The notes beneath the pieces are model-generated. The model saw nothing but the letters and a program-made list of their open reading frames with translations, was not told the origin of the DNA and did no database searches. Below, one piece after another: positions 24,861 to 33,559 of a stretch of 64,000 nucleotides of DNA. The DNA lies in NCBI GenBank assembly GCA_034678485.1, contig JAXDBU010000187.1:1-64000 (forward strand), written 5' to 3'. Both the position numbers and the translations under genes were made by a program. The DNA comes from PLanc-01 sp034678485 (GTDB taxonomy: Bacteria > Planctomycetota > Phycisphaerae > Sedimentisphaerales > Anaerobacaceae). Position 1 is the first letter of the stretch. Each line of letters opens with the position of its first letter.

Positions 24861-25589
24861 ATGAAGATGGGAATGAAGGTAATGTTCATGGCTGGCGTTC
24901 TACTGGCGACCGCATCGGGGCTCATTGCCCAGGATGAGCACTGGGACTTCGAAGTCACGCCCTATTTCTGGGCGGCTGGAATCGACGGCGAGGCGACGGT
25001 CCAGGGCAATCACGCGGATATTGATGCGGACTTCGAAGATATCATCGACGCGGTGGATGCCGGAGTAGGCCTGATGACCACGGCCCGCCGGGATTCCTTC
25101 GTGGTCTGGGGTCAGTTCGACTATGTCGGCATGGACACGGATGAACTGGACGACGCACCTGCGGGTGGCTCGATCCAGACGGACAGCTTCCTGGCGGCGC
25201 TGGCTGCCGGCCTCCGATTCGACTTGCCGCTCAAGGGCTCTACCATCGACGTTATGGCTGGCTTACGGTATGGCTGTGTGAAGACCGAGGTGGAGATCAC
25301 CGGCGTGGGCAGTGGGGAGGACACCGAGGATCTCATCGATGGCATCTTCGTGTTGCGCCCCAATGTTCGTCTGACGGAGAGGTGGCATTTCAATCCGACG
25401 TTCCTCGTCGGCGCAGGCGACTCGGAATTGACCTGGGAAGTGCAGCCGACCATTGTGTACCGGATCAACGAGGATCTGGCGCTCCGCGCGGGATATCGCC
25501 GGGTGTTCTACGACATCGAAGGCAACGGGGGCAACGGTCTCGAGCTCGCTTTCCAGGGCCTGCTCGTAGGTGTGGACCTGCTGTTCTAA
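24861..25589 (+). CDS. Outer-membrane beta-barrel protein, 242 aa (paralogue of 37948)
   Basis: AAGGAG sits just before ATG 24861. A signal peptide (cut near 'GLIAQ') is followed by 'HWDFEVTPYFWAAGIDGEATV', acidic loop 'DADFEDIIDAVDAG' and alternating strands ending 'GLLVGVDLLF' with a terminal Phe, as needed for outer-membrane barrel assembly. It is clearly homologous along its whole length to the protein at 37948 (shared 'GQFDYVGMD', 'GGSIQTDSF', 'FNPTF-VGAGDS-LTWE'). Each copy stands next to a sulfatase, so the barrel and sulfatase were probably duplicated as a pair and may handle related substrates. I know of no assigned function for the family. Confidence 0.85.
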   Translation: MKMGMKVMFMAGVLLATASGLIAQDEHWDFEVTPYFWAAGIDGEATVQGNHADIDADFEDIIDAVDAGVGLMTTARRDSFVVWGQFDYVGMDTDELDDAPAGGSIQTDSFLAALAAGLRFDLPLKGSTIDVMAGLRYGCVKTEVEITGVGSGEDTEDLIDGIFVLRPNVRLTERWHFNPTFLVGAGDSELTWEVQPTIVYRINEDLALRAGYRRVFYDIEGNGGNGLELAFQGLLVGVDLLF

Positions 25590-25708
25590 CCACATCCGTC
25601 TCACCTGCGGCGAGACGAGAAAAGCCATGTGGTGGATGGGAGAGATTCCGTCAGGATCGTTCCTTGAAGCAGGCAAACAGTGAGAAAACAAATGCCAAGG
25701 AGACAGAC

Positions 25709-28141
25709 ATGAGGTGGCAAACGACGAGAATCCTCAGTGCCGTCATCTGCACGGTCATTGGCTCGGTGCTGGCGGCGGGAATTCCATTCATCAGCCGCGC
25801 ATCCGCGCAGGAGGTGCTGCCGGCGCCGGCGGCGCCGTTCAAAGGGCAGATCGCACTGAGTTCCAAAGACTCGAAGTCTGATTTCCCCAAGCCGGTTCAG
25901 ACGCCCAAGGGTGCGCCCAACATCGTGCTGATTCTGCTGGACGATGTTGGCTTCGGCGCGTCGAGCACGTTCGGCGGGCCGTGTCAGACGCCCACGTTGG
26001 ACCGGCTGGCCCGGAATGGTCTGCGCTACACGCAGTTCCACACCACAGCCCTCTGCTCGCCCACGCGGGCGGCGCTGCTGACCGGCCGCAACCACCACTC
26101 AGTTCACACCGGCGTCATCATGGAGTTGGGGACAGGCTACCCCGGCTACGACACCCTGATGGGTAGGGACACCGCGACCGTTGCGGAGATCCTCAAGCAG
26201 AAGGGCTGGAACACCTCCTGGTTCGGGAAAAACCACAACGTGCCCGACTGGCAGACGAGCCAGGCCGGGCCGTTCGACCTCTGGCCCACGGGCCTGGGCT
26301 TCGAGCATTTCTATGGCTTCCTCGGCGGCGACACGAGCCAGTGGCGCCCGGCGGTATTTGAAGGCACCCGACCTATCGAGCCGTACATCGGCAACCCGGA
26401 CTACAACTTCGATTACGACATCGCCGACCAGGCGATCCGGTGGGTGCGCAATCAGAAAGCGGTTGCCCCGGATAAGCCGTTCTTCCTCTACTATGCGCCG
26501 GGAGCCACCCATGCCCCGCATCATCCGAAGAAGGAATGGATCGCAAAGTACAAGGGCAAGTTCGACCAGGGCTGGGACCAGGTCCGCGAGGAGACCCTGG
26601 CTCGGCAAAAAAAGCTGGACATCGTCCCGGCTGATACCCAGTTGACGAAGCGCCACGCGGAGTTGCCCGCCTGGGATTCCCTCGGGGCCGAGATGAAGGA
26701 GCTCAACGCCTACATGATGGAGGTGTACGCGGCCTACCTCTCCCAGACGGACTACAACGTCGGCCGGGTCCTCGATGCCATCGAGCAGTTGGGCCAGCTC
26801 GACAACACGCTGGTCATCTACATCGTCGGCGACAACGGCGCGAGCGTCGAAGGGAACATCCAGGGTTCGCTCAACGAGGTTGCCTCCCTCAACCGAATCC
26901 CGGAAGACTTCAGGCAGATGCTCAAACGCAAAGACGACCTGGGCACGTGGAAGACCATCAACCACTACCCGGTCCCCTGGGCACACGCGATGAGCACGCC
27001 GTTCCAATATGCCAAGGGATATGCTTCGCACTACGGCGGCACTCGCAATGGCATGGTCATCTCCTGGCCTGCCGGCATCAAGGATCGCGGCGGCATCCGT
27101 GCCCAGTGGCACCACACAATTGACATTGTGCCGACCCTTCTGGAATTATGCGGTTTGCAGCAGCCGTCCGTCGTCAACGGCGTGGCCCAGAAGCCCATCG
27201 AGGGCGTCAGCATGGCCTACACCTTCGACAACGCCAGAGCGTCATCGACACGACGGACGCAGTATTTCGAGATGTTCGGCATGCGGGGCATCTATCACGA
27301 CGGCTGGGTCGCCTGTACAACGCCCTTGATGCCGTTGGGGGACTCGGGCGACCCCACGAGCGACGTCATCACTGGCTACAAGTGGGAGCTTTATCATGTC
27401 GAAGAGGACTTCAGCGAGGCCGTGAACCTGGCCCCACAGAACCCTGGCAAGCTCCAGGAACTGCAATTGCTGTTCTACGCGGAGGCCGCCAGGTACAATG
27501 TCCTGCCTCTGGAACACAACCGGGTTCCACGACTCGACGTGTCCATCCGTCCCAGCTTGACGCGAGGGCGGACCGAGTTCACCTACAACGGATGCGTCTC
27601 TCGCATTCCGGAGGGCGCCGCGCCCGACTTGAAGAACAAGTCGTTCCGCATCACCGCCGACGTGGTCCTTCCGAAGGGCGACGAACAGGGGGTCGTCGTG
27701 ACACACGGCGGAATCGCCGCGGGTTATGCGTTGATGTTCGAGGCCGGCAAGCCGGTGTACCACTACAACTTCGGGAACGTCGCTCACTTCCGCGTCGCGG
27801 CCCCGGACGCCCTGACGCCCGGCAAGCACACCGTCGTCTTCGACTTCCGGTACGACGGCGGCGGCATCGGCAAGGGCGGCGCAGGGACGCTCCGCGTGGA
27901 CGGCAAGCAGGTGGCCCAGGGGCGCATCGACAACACCATGCCCCTTCGCATCGCATTGGATGAGACGTTCGACGTGGGCAAAGACACCGGAACGCCCGTG
28001 CACGAGGGCTATGACGTGCCGTTCGAGTTCACCGGACAGATCGAGAAGGTGGTCGTCAGCCTCGGGGAGGCCAAACTCTCTGCTTCCGATCAGCAGAAAC
28101 TCCAAGGCGCCGATCGCGAGGTAGCGCTCGCGATGCAATAG
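25709..28141 (+). CDS. Large secreted arylsulfatase, 810 aa
   Basis: ATG 25709 follows AAGGAGA and starts a signal peptide ending 'ISRASAQ'. The sulfatase domain begins 'APNIVLILLDDVGFG' and carries the activation motif C116-S-P-T-R-A-A. The 'FGKNHNVPDWQTS' and 'YIVGDNGASVEG' blocks are typical of the long (~780 residue) arylsulfatases known from mycobacteria and proteobacteria, different in type from the two ~535-residue sulfatases here. After ~residue 600 a jelly-roll-like domain ('FRITADVVLPKGDEQGVVV ... YDVPFEFTGQIEKVVV') closes the protein. It sits downstream of the barrel at 24861 and upstream of small envelope genes and the MCE transporter. The substrate is unknown. Confidence 0.93.
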   Translation: MRWQTTRILSAVICTVIGSVLAAGIPFISRASAQEVLPAPAAPFKGQIALSSKDSKSDFPKPVQTPKGAPNIVLILLDDVGFGASSTFGGPCQTPTLDRLARNGLRYTQFHTTALCSPTRAALLTGRNHHSVHTGVIMELGTGYPGYDTLMGRDTATVAEILKQKGWNTSWFGKNHNVPDWQTSQAGPFDLWPTGLGFEHFYGFLGGDTSQWRPAVFEGTRPIEPYIGNPDYNFDYDIADQAIRWVRNQKAVAPDKPFFLYYAPGATHAPHHPKKEWIAKYKGKFDQGWDQVREETLARQKKLDIVPADTQLTKRHAELPAWDSLGAEMKELNAYMMEVYAAYLSQTDYNVGRVLDAIEQLGQLDNTLVIYIVGDNGASVEGNIQGSLNEVASLNRIPEDFRQMLKRKDDLGTWKTINHYPVPWAHAMSTPFQYAKGYASHYGGTRNGMVISWPAGIKDRGGIRAQWHHTIDIVPTLLELCGLQQPSVVNGVAQKPIEGVSMAYTFDNARASSTRRTQYFEMFGMRGIYHDGWVACTTPLMPLGDSGDPTSDVITGYKWELYHVEEDFSEAVNLAPQNPGKLQELQLLFYAEAARYNVLPLEHNRVPRLDVSIRPSLTRGRTEFTYNGCVSRIPEGAAPDLKNKSFRITADVVLPKGDEQGVVVTHGGIAAGYALMFEAGKPVYHYNFGNVAHFRVAAPDALTPGKHTVVFDFRYDGGGIGKGGAGTLRVDGKQVAQGRIDNTMPLRIALDETFDVGKDTGTPVHEGYDVPFEFTGQIEKVVVSLGEAKLSASDQQKLQGADREVALAMQ

Positions 28142-28147
28142 AAAACA

Positions 28148-28179
28148 GGGAAAGCAGGCCCTTCAGGACCCGCCTTCCC
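28148..28179 (+). other. Imperfect inverted repeat after large sulfatase
   Basis: GGGAAAGCAGGCCC (28148-28161) and GGACCCGCCTTCCC (28166-28179) pair at 11 of 14 positions around TTCA, seven bases after the sulfatase stop. There is no T-run. It may be a 3'-end stabilising hairpin or a weak terminator. Confidence 0.3.
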
Positions 28180-28212
28180 TCGGGATGTGCCGAGCAGAAC
28201 ACAAGGGAACAT

Positions 28213-28401
28213 ATGTTGACTGCCTCCAGATGGTTACTGGCATTCGCTGGCTTCTGGCTGATGTTCGACGCAGTTGCGATCATCGCGGGGATACCCAATC
28301 CGCTCTTCAACTGGCCAATGCCCTGCCCTGTGACTCTATTCTCTCTTGGGCTGGGTGTTCTGCTTCTTTCCCTGAGCAGCAGAGCGTTCAAAAAGGGATA
28401 G
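28213..28401 (+). CDS. Small two-helix membrane protein, 62 aa
   Basis: ATG 28213 is preceded by AAGGGAAC. The 62-residue product has two membrane segments ('WLLAFAGFWLMFDAVAIIAG' and 'TLFSLGLGVLLLSLSS') joined by a Pro-rich turn ('PNPLFNWPMPCP') and ends with a basic 'RAFKKG'. No family was recognised. It lies between the large sulfatase and a lipoprotein on the same strand with short gaps, so it is probably a real member of this operon. The conserved-looking hairpin suggests a small membrane subunit or regulator. Confidence 0.6.
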   Translation: MLTASRWLLAFAGFWLMFDAVAIIAGIPNPLFNWPMPCPVTLFSLGLGVLLLSLSSRAFKKG

Positions 28402-28431
28402 AGAATGACCCATGTCATAGGAGCAACAGAA

Positions 28432-29052
28432 ATGAAACTACAGCAAACAAGAACACTGAGATGGACGATGTTGGTATGGTTGGCAGGCGGTCTGTTGTTC
28501 ACGTCCTGCTCGTCATCCTCCAAGCCGCCGGCCGACAACGTGATGGTCTCGGCCGCTTACGTCGAAGGCGTGCCGGGCGGAACCCTGGTCAACACGTACC
28601 AGACGACCGCCACAGTGACAGGTATCGACGTTGCCCAGCGCAAGGTGACCTTGGTCAGTTCGGACGGCACCCGGACCACCTTCAAGGCCGGGCCTGAGGT
28701 TATCAACTTCGACCAGATTCGGGTCGGTGACCAGGTGAAGGCGACGATGACGGAGGAACTTATCGTGTCCTTGCGGGGAGAACAAATGCCGCGCACCGAT
28801 GGCGAGACCGTCACAGTTGCCTTGGCTCCCAAAGGGGCCAAACCAGGGGGAGTCATTGCCAACACCGTGGAGGTCACTGCCAAGGTCAAATCGATCGACG
28901 TGAAGCGACACAGAGCCACTCTCCTATTCCCGGACGGCAAATCAAGGACTTTTGCGGTCCGCCCGGATGTGGACCTGACGAAAGTGCCCCTCGGCCAAGA
29001 AGTGGCCATCTGTGCTACTGAATCGCTGGCGATATTCGTGGAGAAGCCGTAG
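28432..29052 (+). CDS. Lipoprotein with two tandem ~75-aa repeats, 206 aa
   Basis: ATG 28432 follows AGGAGC. The signal peptide 'TMLVWLAGGLLFTSC' ends in a lipobox (FTSC). The mature part contains two copies of one domain: 'TYQTTATVTGIDVAQRKVTL ... IRVGDQVKATMTEELIVSLR' and 'TVEVTAKVKSIDVKRHRATL ... VPLGQEVAICATESLAIFV', small beta domains in which a strand pair is followed by 'DGxxRTF'. The layout resembles periplasmic DUF5666-like or OB-type barrels, but no firm family was assigned. Located between sulfatase and transporter genes on the same strand, it may be an accessory envelope protein of the same system. Confidence 0.7.
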   Translation: MKLQQTRTLRWTMLVWLAGGLLFTSCSSSSKPPADNVMVSAAYVEGVPGGTLVNTYQTTATVTGIDVAQRKVTLVSSDGTRTTFKAGPEVINFDQIRVGDQVKATMTEELIVSLRGEQMPRTDGETVTVALAPKGAKPGGVIANTVEVTAKVKSIDVKRHRATLLFPDGKSRTFAVRPDVDLTKVPLGQEVAICATESLAIFVEKP

Positions 29053-29083
29053 CCCGACAAGAAACGGGTGCTGTGGAGTACTC

Positions 29084-29611
29084 ATGAGCCACCGACGCAC
29101 AAGAAGACAGGCCAGAGCAGCCGCACTGTCTCCAAGCAGGCGCCATTATCCCCGAGCAGCGGCTTTCGTTCTGGCCATAGCCGTGATCGGTTCGATTGCC
29201 TATGCGCTATGGGAAGTGAATCACCACAATACGGGATCTCCGGCGGCGCCAGAAGCCGCTGTTCAACCGGCAAACCTACCTGCTGTTGCGGGTCAGCCCA
29301 AGGCGAACTTCCAGAGGTTGAAAGGCCGATGGCTTCGTCCCGACGGCGGGTACATTCTGGAAGTCGCCAACGTTCTGGACAGCGGCGTGATGGAGGTGTC
29401 GTACTTCAATCCACGACCGATCCGTGTGTCCAGGTCGGAAGCGTCCTGGGATGGCGCTCAGATGACGGTGTTCATCGAATTGCGGGATACCAACTACCCC
29501 GGATGCACGTATCGCCTCTTATACCTTCCGGCCAGTGATCAACTGGCGGGGATCTACTACCAGGCAGCCATCCAGCAGCAGTTTGAAGTGGTCTTTGTTC
29601 GAATGAAGTGA
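29084..29611 (+). CDS. Membrane-anchored protein of unknown function, 175 aa
   Basis: ATG 29084 has GGAG nine bases upstream. A basic N-terminus (multiple Arg) precedes one membrane anchor ('AAAFVLAIAVIGSIAYALW', ~27-45). A Pro/Ala linker leads to a ~115-residue domain starting 'NFQRLKGRWLRPDGGYILEV' and ending 'YYQAAIQQQFEVVFVRMK', which looks like a small lipocalin-like or WD40-free beta domain with the pattern 'GRW-RPDGGY...GTYYQA'. No family name can be given. It is 31 bases downstream of the lipoprotein gene and 243 bases before the permease gene. Confidence 0.65.
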   Translation: MSHRRTRRQARAAALSPSRRHYPRAAAFVLAIAVIGSIAYALWEVNHHNTGSPAAPEAAVQPANLPAVAGQPKANFQRLKGRWLRPDGGYILEVANVLDSGVMEVSYFNPRPIRVSRSEASWDGAQMTVFIELRDTNYPGCTYRLLYLPASDQLAGIYYQAAIQQQFEVVFVRMK

Positions 29612-29643
29612 TTTCTTGTTTCCTCCGGTCGTGAGATGGGAAT

Positions 29644-29853
29644 ATGAGAACGACGCAGAACGACAGCATTCCGCCCGTGGGTCGCCGTGAGCGAGTGGGA
29701 GAGTTCGTTCTTCTTCTGCTGCTGGTGGCAGCGCATGGTAGTGTATCCCGTCCAGCCAACGGCGCGATGCGCCGACCGGATTTGGCGCCGCGCGACCTCC
29801 AAGCGGACGGCCAAACGATATGGACAAAGGCAGAGAAGAGCGTGATGAGGTGA
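29644..29853 (+). CDS. Possible small protein, 69 aa
   Basis: The frame starts at ATG 29644 without a good ribosome site and stops one base before the permease ATG. Its middle is hydrophobic ('EFVLLLLLVAAHGSVSRPANGA'), like a signal peptide, followed by a short polar tail. It may be a real exported peptide coupled to the permease or just leader sequence. No relatives were recognised. Confidence 0.3.
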   Translation: MRTTQNDSIPPVGRRERVGEFVLLLLLVAAHGSVSRPANGAMRRPDLAPRDLQADGQTIWTKAEKSVMR

Positions 29854-29854
29854 G

Positions 29855-30991
29855 ATGGTGACAACGGGGATTGGAGCAGGCTTGGAGTACGAGAGTCGCG
29901 AAGGAGGAGTCCTTCGGCTCATCATCCGGGGCACGCTCGATGCCGAAAGGGTCGGGTCACTCTGGACGCAGATCGTCGACAAGGTCGTCCGATCCAGGCC
30001 CCCGAGAGTCGAGGTGGACGCGTGTCACATGGACGGTTGCGACGGGGTCGGAATCGCGCTGCTGCAGGAGCTGAAAGCCCGGCAGGAAGACGCGCGCCAC
30101 GAGTTCCGGATCGACGGTTTGCGCAGCGAACTGGCGGAGTTGATCGCCCTTTTTGAGATAGGCCCGGCAGCCAGAACCGAACGACGTTCCCCGGCGGCCG
30201 TGCGCTTCTTTGAGACTGTGGGAGGAAGCGGGATAGGTTTCCTGAGAGACCTTCGTGCCCAGATCAGCTTCGCCGGCGAAACCGCTGCAAAGCTGTCAAG
30301 CGTCCTGATCCACCCTGGGCAAGTCCGCTGGGGCGATACCGTCCTCATTGCGGAGAAGGCCGGGGCGGACGGCGTCGGCATCACGGCACTTCTGGGCTTT
30401 CTCATTGGCCTGATCCTGGCGTTTCAGTCGGCCATCGCCATGGCGATGTTCAGCGCCCAGATCTATACCGCCGACCTGGTGGTCATCGCCACTGTCCGCG
30501 AACTGGGACCTCTCATCACCTGTTTTGTTCTCGCCAGCCGCAGCGGCTCGGCCTTTGCGGCCGAGTTGGGAACGATGAAGGTGAATGAAGAGATCGATGC
30601 CCTCAAGACGATGGGCATCGATCCGGTCCGGTTTCTGGTGCTGCCACGGATGATCGCGGCGGTCTTTGTTGTGCCGCTGTTGACCATGTTCAACAATCTG
30701 CTGGCGCTGGTCGGCTGCTTCGTCGTGATGCTCACGATCGGCTTTTCTCCGGTGATCGTCATCGACCGGCTCTATCAGGCGGCAGACCTCGTCGATCTGT
30801 TCGGGGGGCTGGCCAAGACCCTTGTGTTCGGTGGATTGATCGCCGGAATCGGATGTCTGCGGGGCCTCCAGGCCGGGACAGGAGCCAGCGCCGTGGGGGA
30901 CGCCGCAACAAAGGCCGTGGTCAGCGGCATCGTCGCAATTGTCGTCGTCGACGGCGTATTCGCCGTGGTTTACTACTTCCTGGGCATCTGA
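29855..30991 (+). CDS. STAS-MlaE fusion, MCE-type ABC transporter permease, 378 aa
   Basis: Preceded by GAGGTGAG at the ATG. Residues ~8-105 form a STAS domain ('VEVDACHMDGCDGVGIALLQELKAR'), which in related lipid transporters is often a separate small protein (MlaB). The rest is the MlaE/YrbE permease with 'VRELGPLITCFVLASRSGSAFAAELGTMKVNEEIDALKTMGIDP', the family signature, and about five membrane helices. The complex would move lipids or other hydrophobic molecules across the inner membrane. The ATPase, MCE and auxiliary lipoprotein genes follow. Fusion of STAS and permease also occurs elsewhere, so this is a variant, not a break. Confidence 0.92.
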   Translation: MVTTGIGAGLEYESREGGVLRLIIRGTLDAERVGSLWTQIVDKVVRSRPPRVEVDACHMDGCDGVGIALLQELKARQEDARHEFRIDGLRSELAELIALFEIGPAARTERRSPAAVRFFETVGGSGIGFLRDLRAQISFAGETAAKLSSVLIHPGQVRWGDTVLIAEKAGADGVGITALLGFLIGLILAFQSAIAMAMFSAQIYTADLVVIATVRELGPLITCFVLASRSGSAFAAELGTMKVNEEIDALKTMGIDPVRFLVLPRMIAAVFVVPLLTMFNNLLALVGCFVVMLTIGFSPVIVIDRLYQAADLVDLFGGLAKTLVFGGLIAGIGCLRGLQAGTGASAVGDAATKAVVSGIVAIVVVDGVFAVVYYFLGI

Positions 30992-30998
30992 GACTGCG

Positions 30999-31784
30999 AT
31001 GACTGAGACGCAAGGAAAATCGATCATCCGAGTCGAGGACGTGACCGTCGCCTATGGCGATTTCGTCGTGATGCGCGACATCAACTTCGAGGTCGAGGTG
31101 GGTGAGATATTTGTCATCCTTGGTGGTTCCGGGTGCGGCAAGAGCACCCTTCTCAAGAGTATGATCGGACTGAATGCCCCAACCAAGGGTCGTGTGCTGA
31201 TCGACGGTAAGGACATCGTCACCGCCGAAGGAAAGGATGAGCTGGCAATTCTTCGCAAGATCGGCGTCATGTACCAGCAGGGGGCGCTCTTCGGTTCCAT
31301 GAATCTGCTGGAGAATATTTGCCTCCCCCTGGAGGAGTTCACAGACTTGCCCCGCAGTGCGAGGGAGACGATTGCCCGGACGAAGCTCAAAGTGGTAAAC
31401 CTGGACGGCGCCGAGTACAAAATGCCCTCCGAACTCAGTGGCGGGATGCGAAAGAGAGCCGCCATTGCCCGGGCGATGGCCCTCGACCCGAAGATTCTGT
31501 TTCTCGATGAGCCCTCGGCGGGGCTCGATCCCATTACCTCATCACAGCTTGACGAGTTGATCCTGAAGCTCTCCCGGACCCTTCGGATGACCTTTGTCGT
31601 TGTGACCCATGAACTGCCCAGTATCTTCAAGATAGCCGACCGGGTCATCATGCTGGACAAGAGAGTCAAGACGATTGTCGCCACCGGCAGACCGAGCGAC
31701 CTTCGCGACCGGAGCGACAACCCCTGGGTCCGGCAGTTCTTCAACCGGGAAGCCGAGGCGGTCGCGGAGTCTCGGCAGACATAG
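30999..31784 (+). CDS. MlaF-like ABC transporter ATPase, 261 aa
   Basis: I chose ATG 30999, eight bases after the permease stop. An earlier in-frame ATG would overlap the permease gene. Walker A is 'GGSGCGKST' (residues 42-50), the Q-loop is 'VMYQQGALF', the signature is 'LSGGMRKRAAIARA' and Walker B 'ILFLDEPSAGLDP'. 'LSGGMRKR' and 'YQQGALFGSM' are characteristic of the MlaF subfamily rather than general importers. It powers the MCE-type lipid transport complex with the adjacent permease. Confidence 0.93.
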   Translation: MTETQGKSIIRVEDVTVAYGDFVVMRDINFEVEVGEIFVILGGSGCGKSTLLKSMIGLNAPTKGRVLIDGKDIVTAEGKDELAILRKIGVMYQQGALFGSMNLLENICLPLEEFTDLPRSARETIARTKLKVVNLDGAEYKMPSELSGGMRKRAAIARAMALDPKILFLDEPSAGLDPITSSQLDELILKLSRTLRMTFVVVTHELPSIFKIADRVIMLDKRVKTIVATGRPSDLRDRSDNPWVRQFFNREAEAVAESRQT

Positions 31785-31841
31785 CTGACAGAAGGTACTT
31801 GTGGACGGCACAATTATTGACATCCTATCGGACAACAAATC

Positions 31842-32921
31842 ATGAAAGCGAACTACTTCAAGTTCGGCGTCTTTCTCGTCATCGCCACGGCTCTGATTGT
31901 GGCGGCCACCGTGGTTCTGGGGGCCGGTTTGTTTGAACCTGAGGGCGAGTATTTTGAAACCTACTTTGACCGGTCCATCGGGGGCCTGGGCGTGGGTGCG
32001 CCGGTCGAAATGCAGGGTGTGAAGATCGGCAAGGTCGAGAGCATCGGGTTTGCGAGGGAGGTCTACGACATTCCCCCCGACCTTGCAGCAGCATTGGGGG
32101 AGGCACGCTTGGTACGGGTCACGTTCTCCGTCGAGCGGCGGTTTGCAGGAGAATTGAGTGTCGGGGAGCGTCGAGCCAGACGCAGCCGTGAACTGCACAG
32201 CGGCCTTCGAATGCGACTGGAGTCCAATCTGATCACAGGGCAAGGCTATCTCCAGGGGACGTATGTGGATCCGAACCGCTTCCCCGTGCCGAAATTGGCC
32301 TGGGAACCCCAATTCCCGTTTGCACCCTCAGTGCCCAGCCAATTTGCGACCTTGGCTGATTCCATCGACCGCATCCTCGCCAGGCTCGACGAGCTCGACC
32401 TCCAGAAGTTGTTCGATCACGTCGATGATCTCATCGTAGCCACCAACGGAGCCGTCGAAGACGCAAACATAGCGGAGTTGCGGGAGCAGGCGACGGGATT
32501 GCTGATGGATGCCCGCAGCAAAGTCCAGGCGATCGATGCGGAGAAGATCGGACAACAGATCGAGGGCACTCTGACTGCACTGGATCGGGCGATTACAGAC
32601 GCCAATCTGGCTGTGCTCGCTCATGAGGTGCAAGCTCTCTTTGCTGAGGCGAGGGCGACGAACAAACATCTCCAGGAACTGCTCGCTCGTCCCGACAAAG
32701 ATAAGGAACTGGCCAACATCGCTTTGTTGGTCGACGAATTGAATACGACCATGCGCCGTGTCAACCTTCTGATTGCGACACAGGCGCCGAGAATCGAGGG
32801 CACTCTCGAGAACTTCAGGAAGATCTCGGTCGATGTGAAGGATTTGGGTGAGAATCTCAAACGAAATCCTTCGGACTTGTTGCTGAGTTCACCCCCCCGG
32901 GAATCGGAGCTACTGAAATGA
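31842..32921 (+). CDS. MCE (MlaD-like) substrate-binding protein, 359 aa
   Basis: One N-terminal membrane anchor ('FGVFLVIATALIVAATVVL', ~7-27) precedes an MCE domain (~36-135: 'YFDRSIGGLGVGAPVEMQGVKIGKVESIGF' then 'LITGQGYLQGTYVD'). A long helical, coiled-coil-like C-terminal part (~150-345) contains repeated 'LADSIDRILARLDEL' heptads, as in PqiB/LetB-type or Mce proteins that form a periplasmic tunnel. The stop overlaps the next gene by ATGA. With the permease and ATPase it forms the periplasmic, ligand-channelling part of the transporter. Confidence 0.92.
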   Translation: MKANYFKFGVFLVIATALIVAATVVLGAGLFEPEGEYFETYFDRSIGGLGVGAPVEMQGVKIGKVESIGFAREVYDIPPDLAAALGEARLVRVTFSVERRFAGELSVGERRARRSRELHSGLRMRLESNLITGQGYLQGTYVDPNRFPVPKLAWEPQFPFAPSVPSQFATLADSIDRILARLDELDLQKLFDHVDDLIVATNGAVEDANIAELREQATGLLMDARSKVQAIDAEKIGQQIEGTLTALDRAITDANLAVLAHEVQALFAEARATNKHLQELLARPDKDKELANIALLVDELNTTMRRVNLLIATQAPRIEGTLENFRKISVDVKDLGENLKRNPSDLLLSSPPRESELLK

Positions 32922-33538
32922 CAAGAGCCTTTTTGACACCCTCTGTATGTGTAAACCTGGTCTTTCTCATGGCTGCCCTGTGTCCCGGATGCGCCGGCCG
33001 TCATTCCTACGCCAAGCGTCAATTCGTCCTCGAAGCCTCACGGCCGGCCCGACTCACTGACTCGAGCCGTGATCTCGTGTTGGCCGTCCGGACCTTCACG
33101 GTTGATCCCGTCTGCGATTCCCGAGGTCTGCTGTACCGCAAGGGCGAATCCGAATACGAATCGGACTTCTACAACGAGTTTCTCGTCGCGCCACAAGATC
33201 TCATCAGCAGCCAGACCCGCAACTGGCTGGCGCAGTCCGGGATATTCCAGACGGTCCTTGAGCCCGGGAGTCTGATCGAGGCCACCCACATCCTGGAAGG
33301 CAACGTGCTGGTCATGCATGGGGATTTTCGAGAGCAGGGTTTACCCAAGGCTGTCATGCAGATTCGTGTTTTCGTGGTCACGAACAGGGGTTCCGAGCCG
33401 CAAATTGTCTTCGCGCGCGACTACCGGGCTTCCCACCGAGCGGAAGAACAGACTGCTGAGGCTCTGGTAGCGGCCTTCAATCGGTGTCTCGAGCAGATTC
33501 TCTCCGAATTGGAGGAGAGCCTGCGCGAGGCACTTTGA
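32918..33538 (+). CDS. ABC-transport auxiliary lipoprotein (PqiC/YmbA-like), 206 aa
   Basis: The start overlaps the MCE stop. Signal 'LVFLMAALCPGC' ends in a lipobox (CPGC). The mature sequence ('FVLEASRP...DLVLAVRTFTVDP', 'YRKGESEYESDFYNEFLVAPQDLISSQTRNWLAQSGIF') matches ABC_trans_aux lipoproteins (PF03886), the outer-membrane anchors of MCE systems such as PqiC. The product completes the inner- to outer-membrane path. It ends 21 bases before the convergent AspT-type gene. Confidence 0.85.
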   Translation: MTRAFLTPSVCVNLVFLMAALCPGCAGRHSYAKRQFVLEASRPARLTDSSRDLVLAVRTFTVDPVCDSRGLLYRKGESEYESDFYNEFLVAPQDLISSQTRNWLAQSGIFQTVLEPGSLIEATHILEGNVLVMHGDFREQGLPKAVMQIRVFVVTNRGSEPQIVFARDYRASHRAEEQTAEALVAAFNRCLEQILSELEESLREAL

Positions 33539-33559
33539 TTCACCTGGGGGATATCCGGC

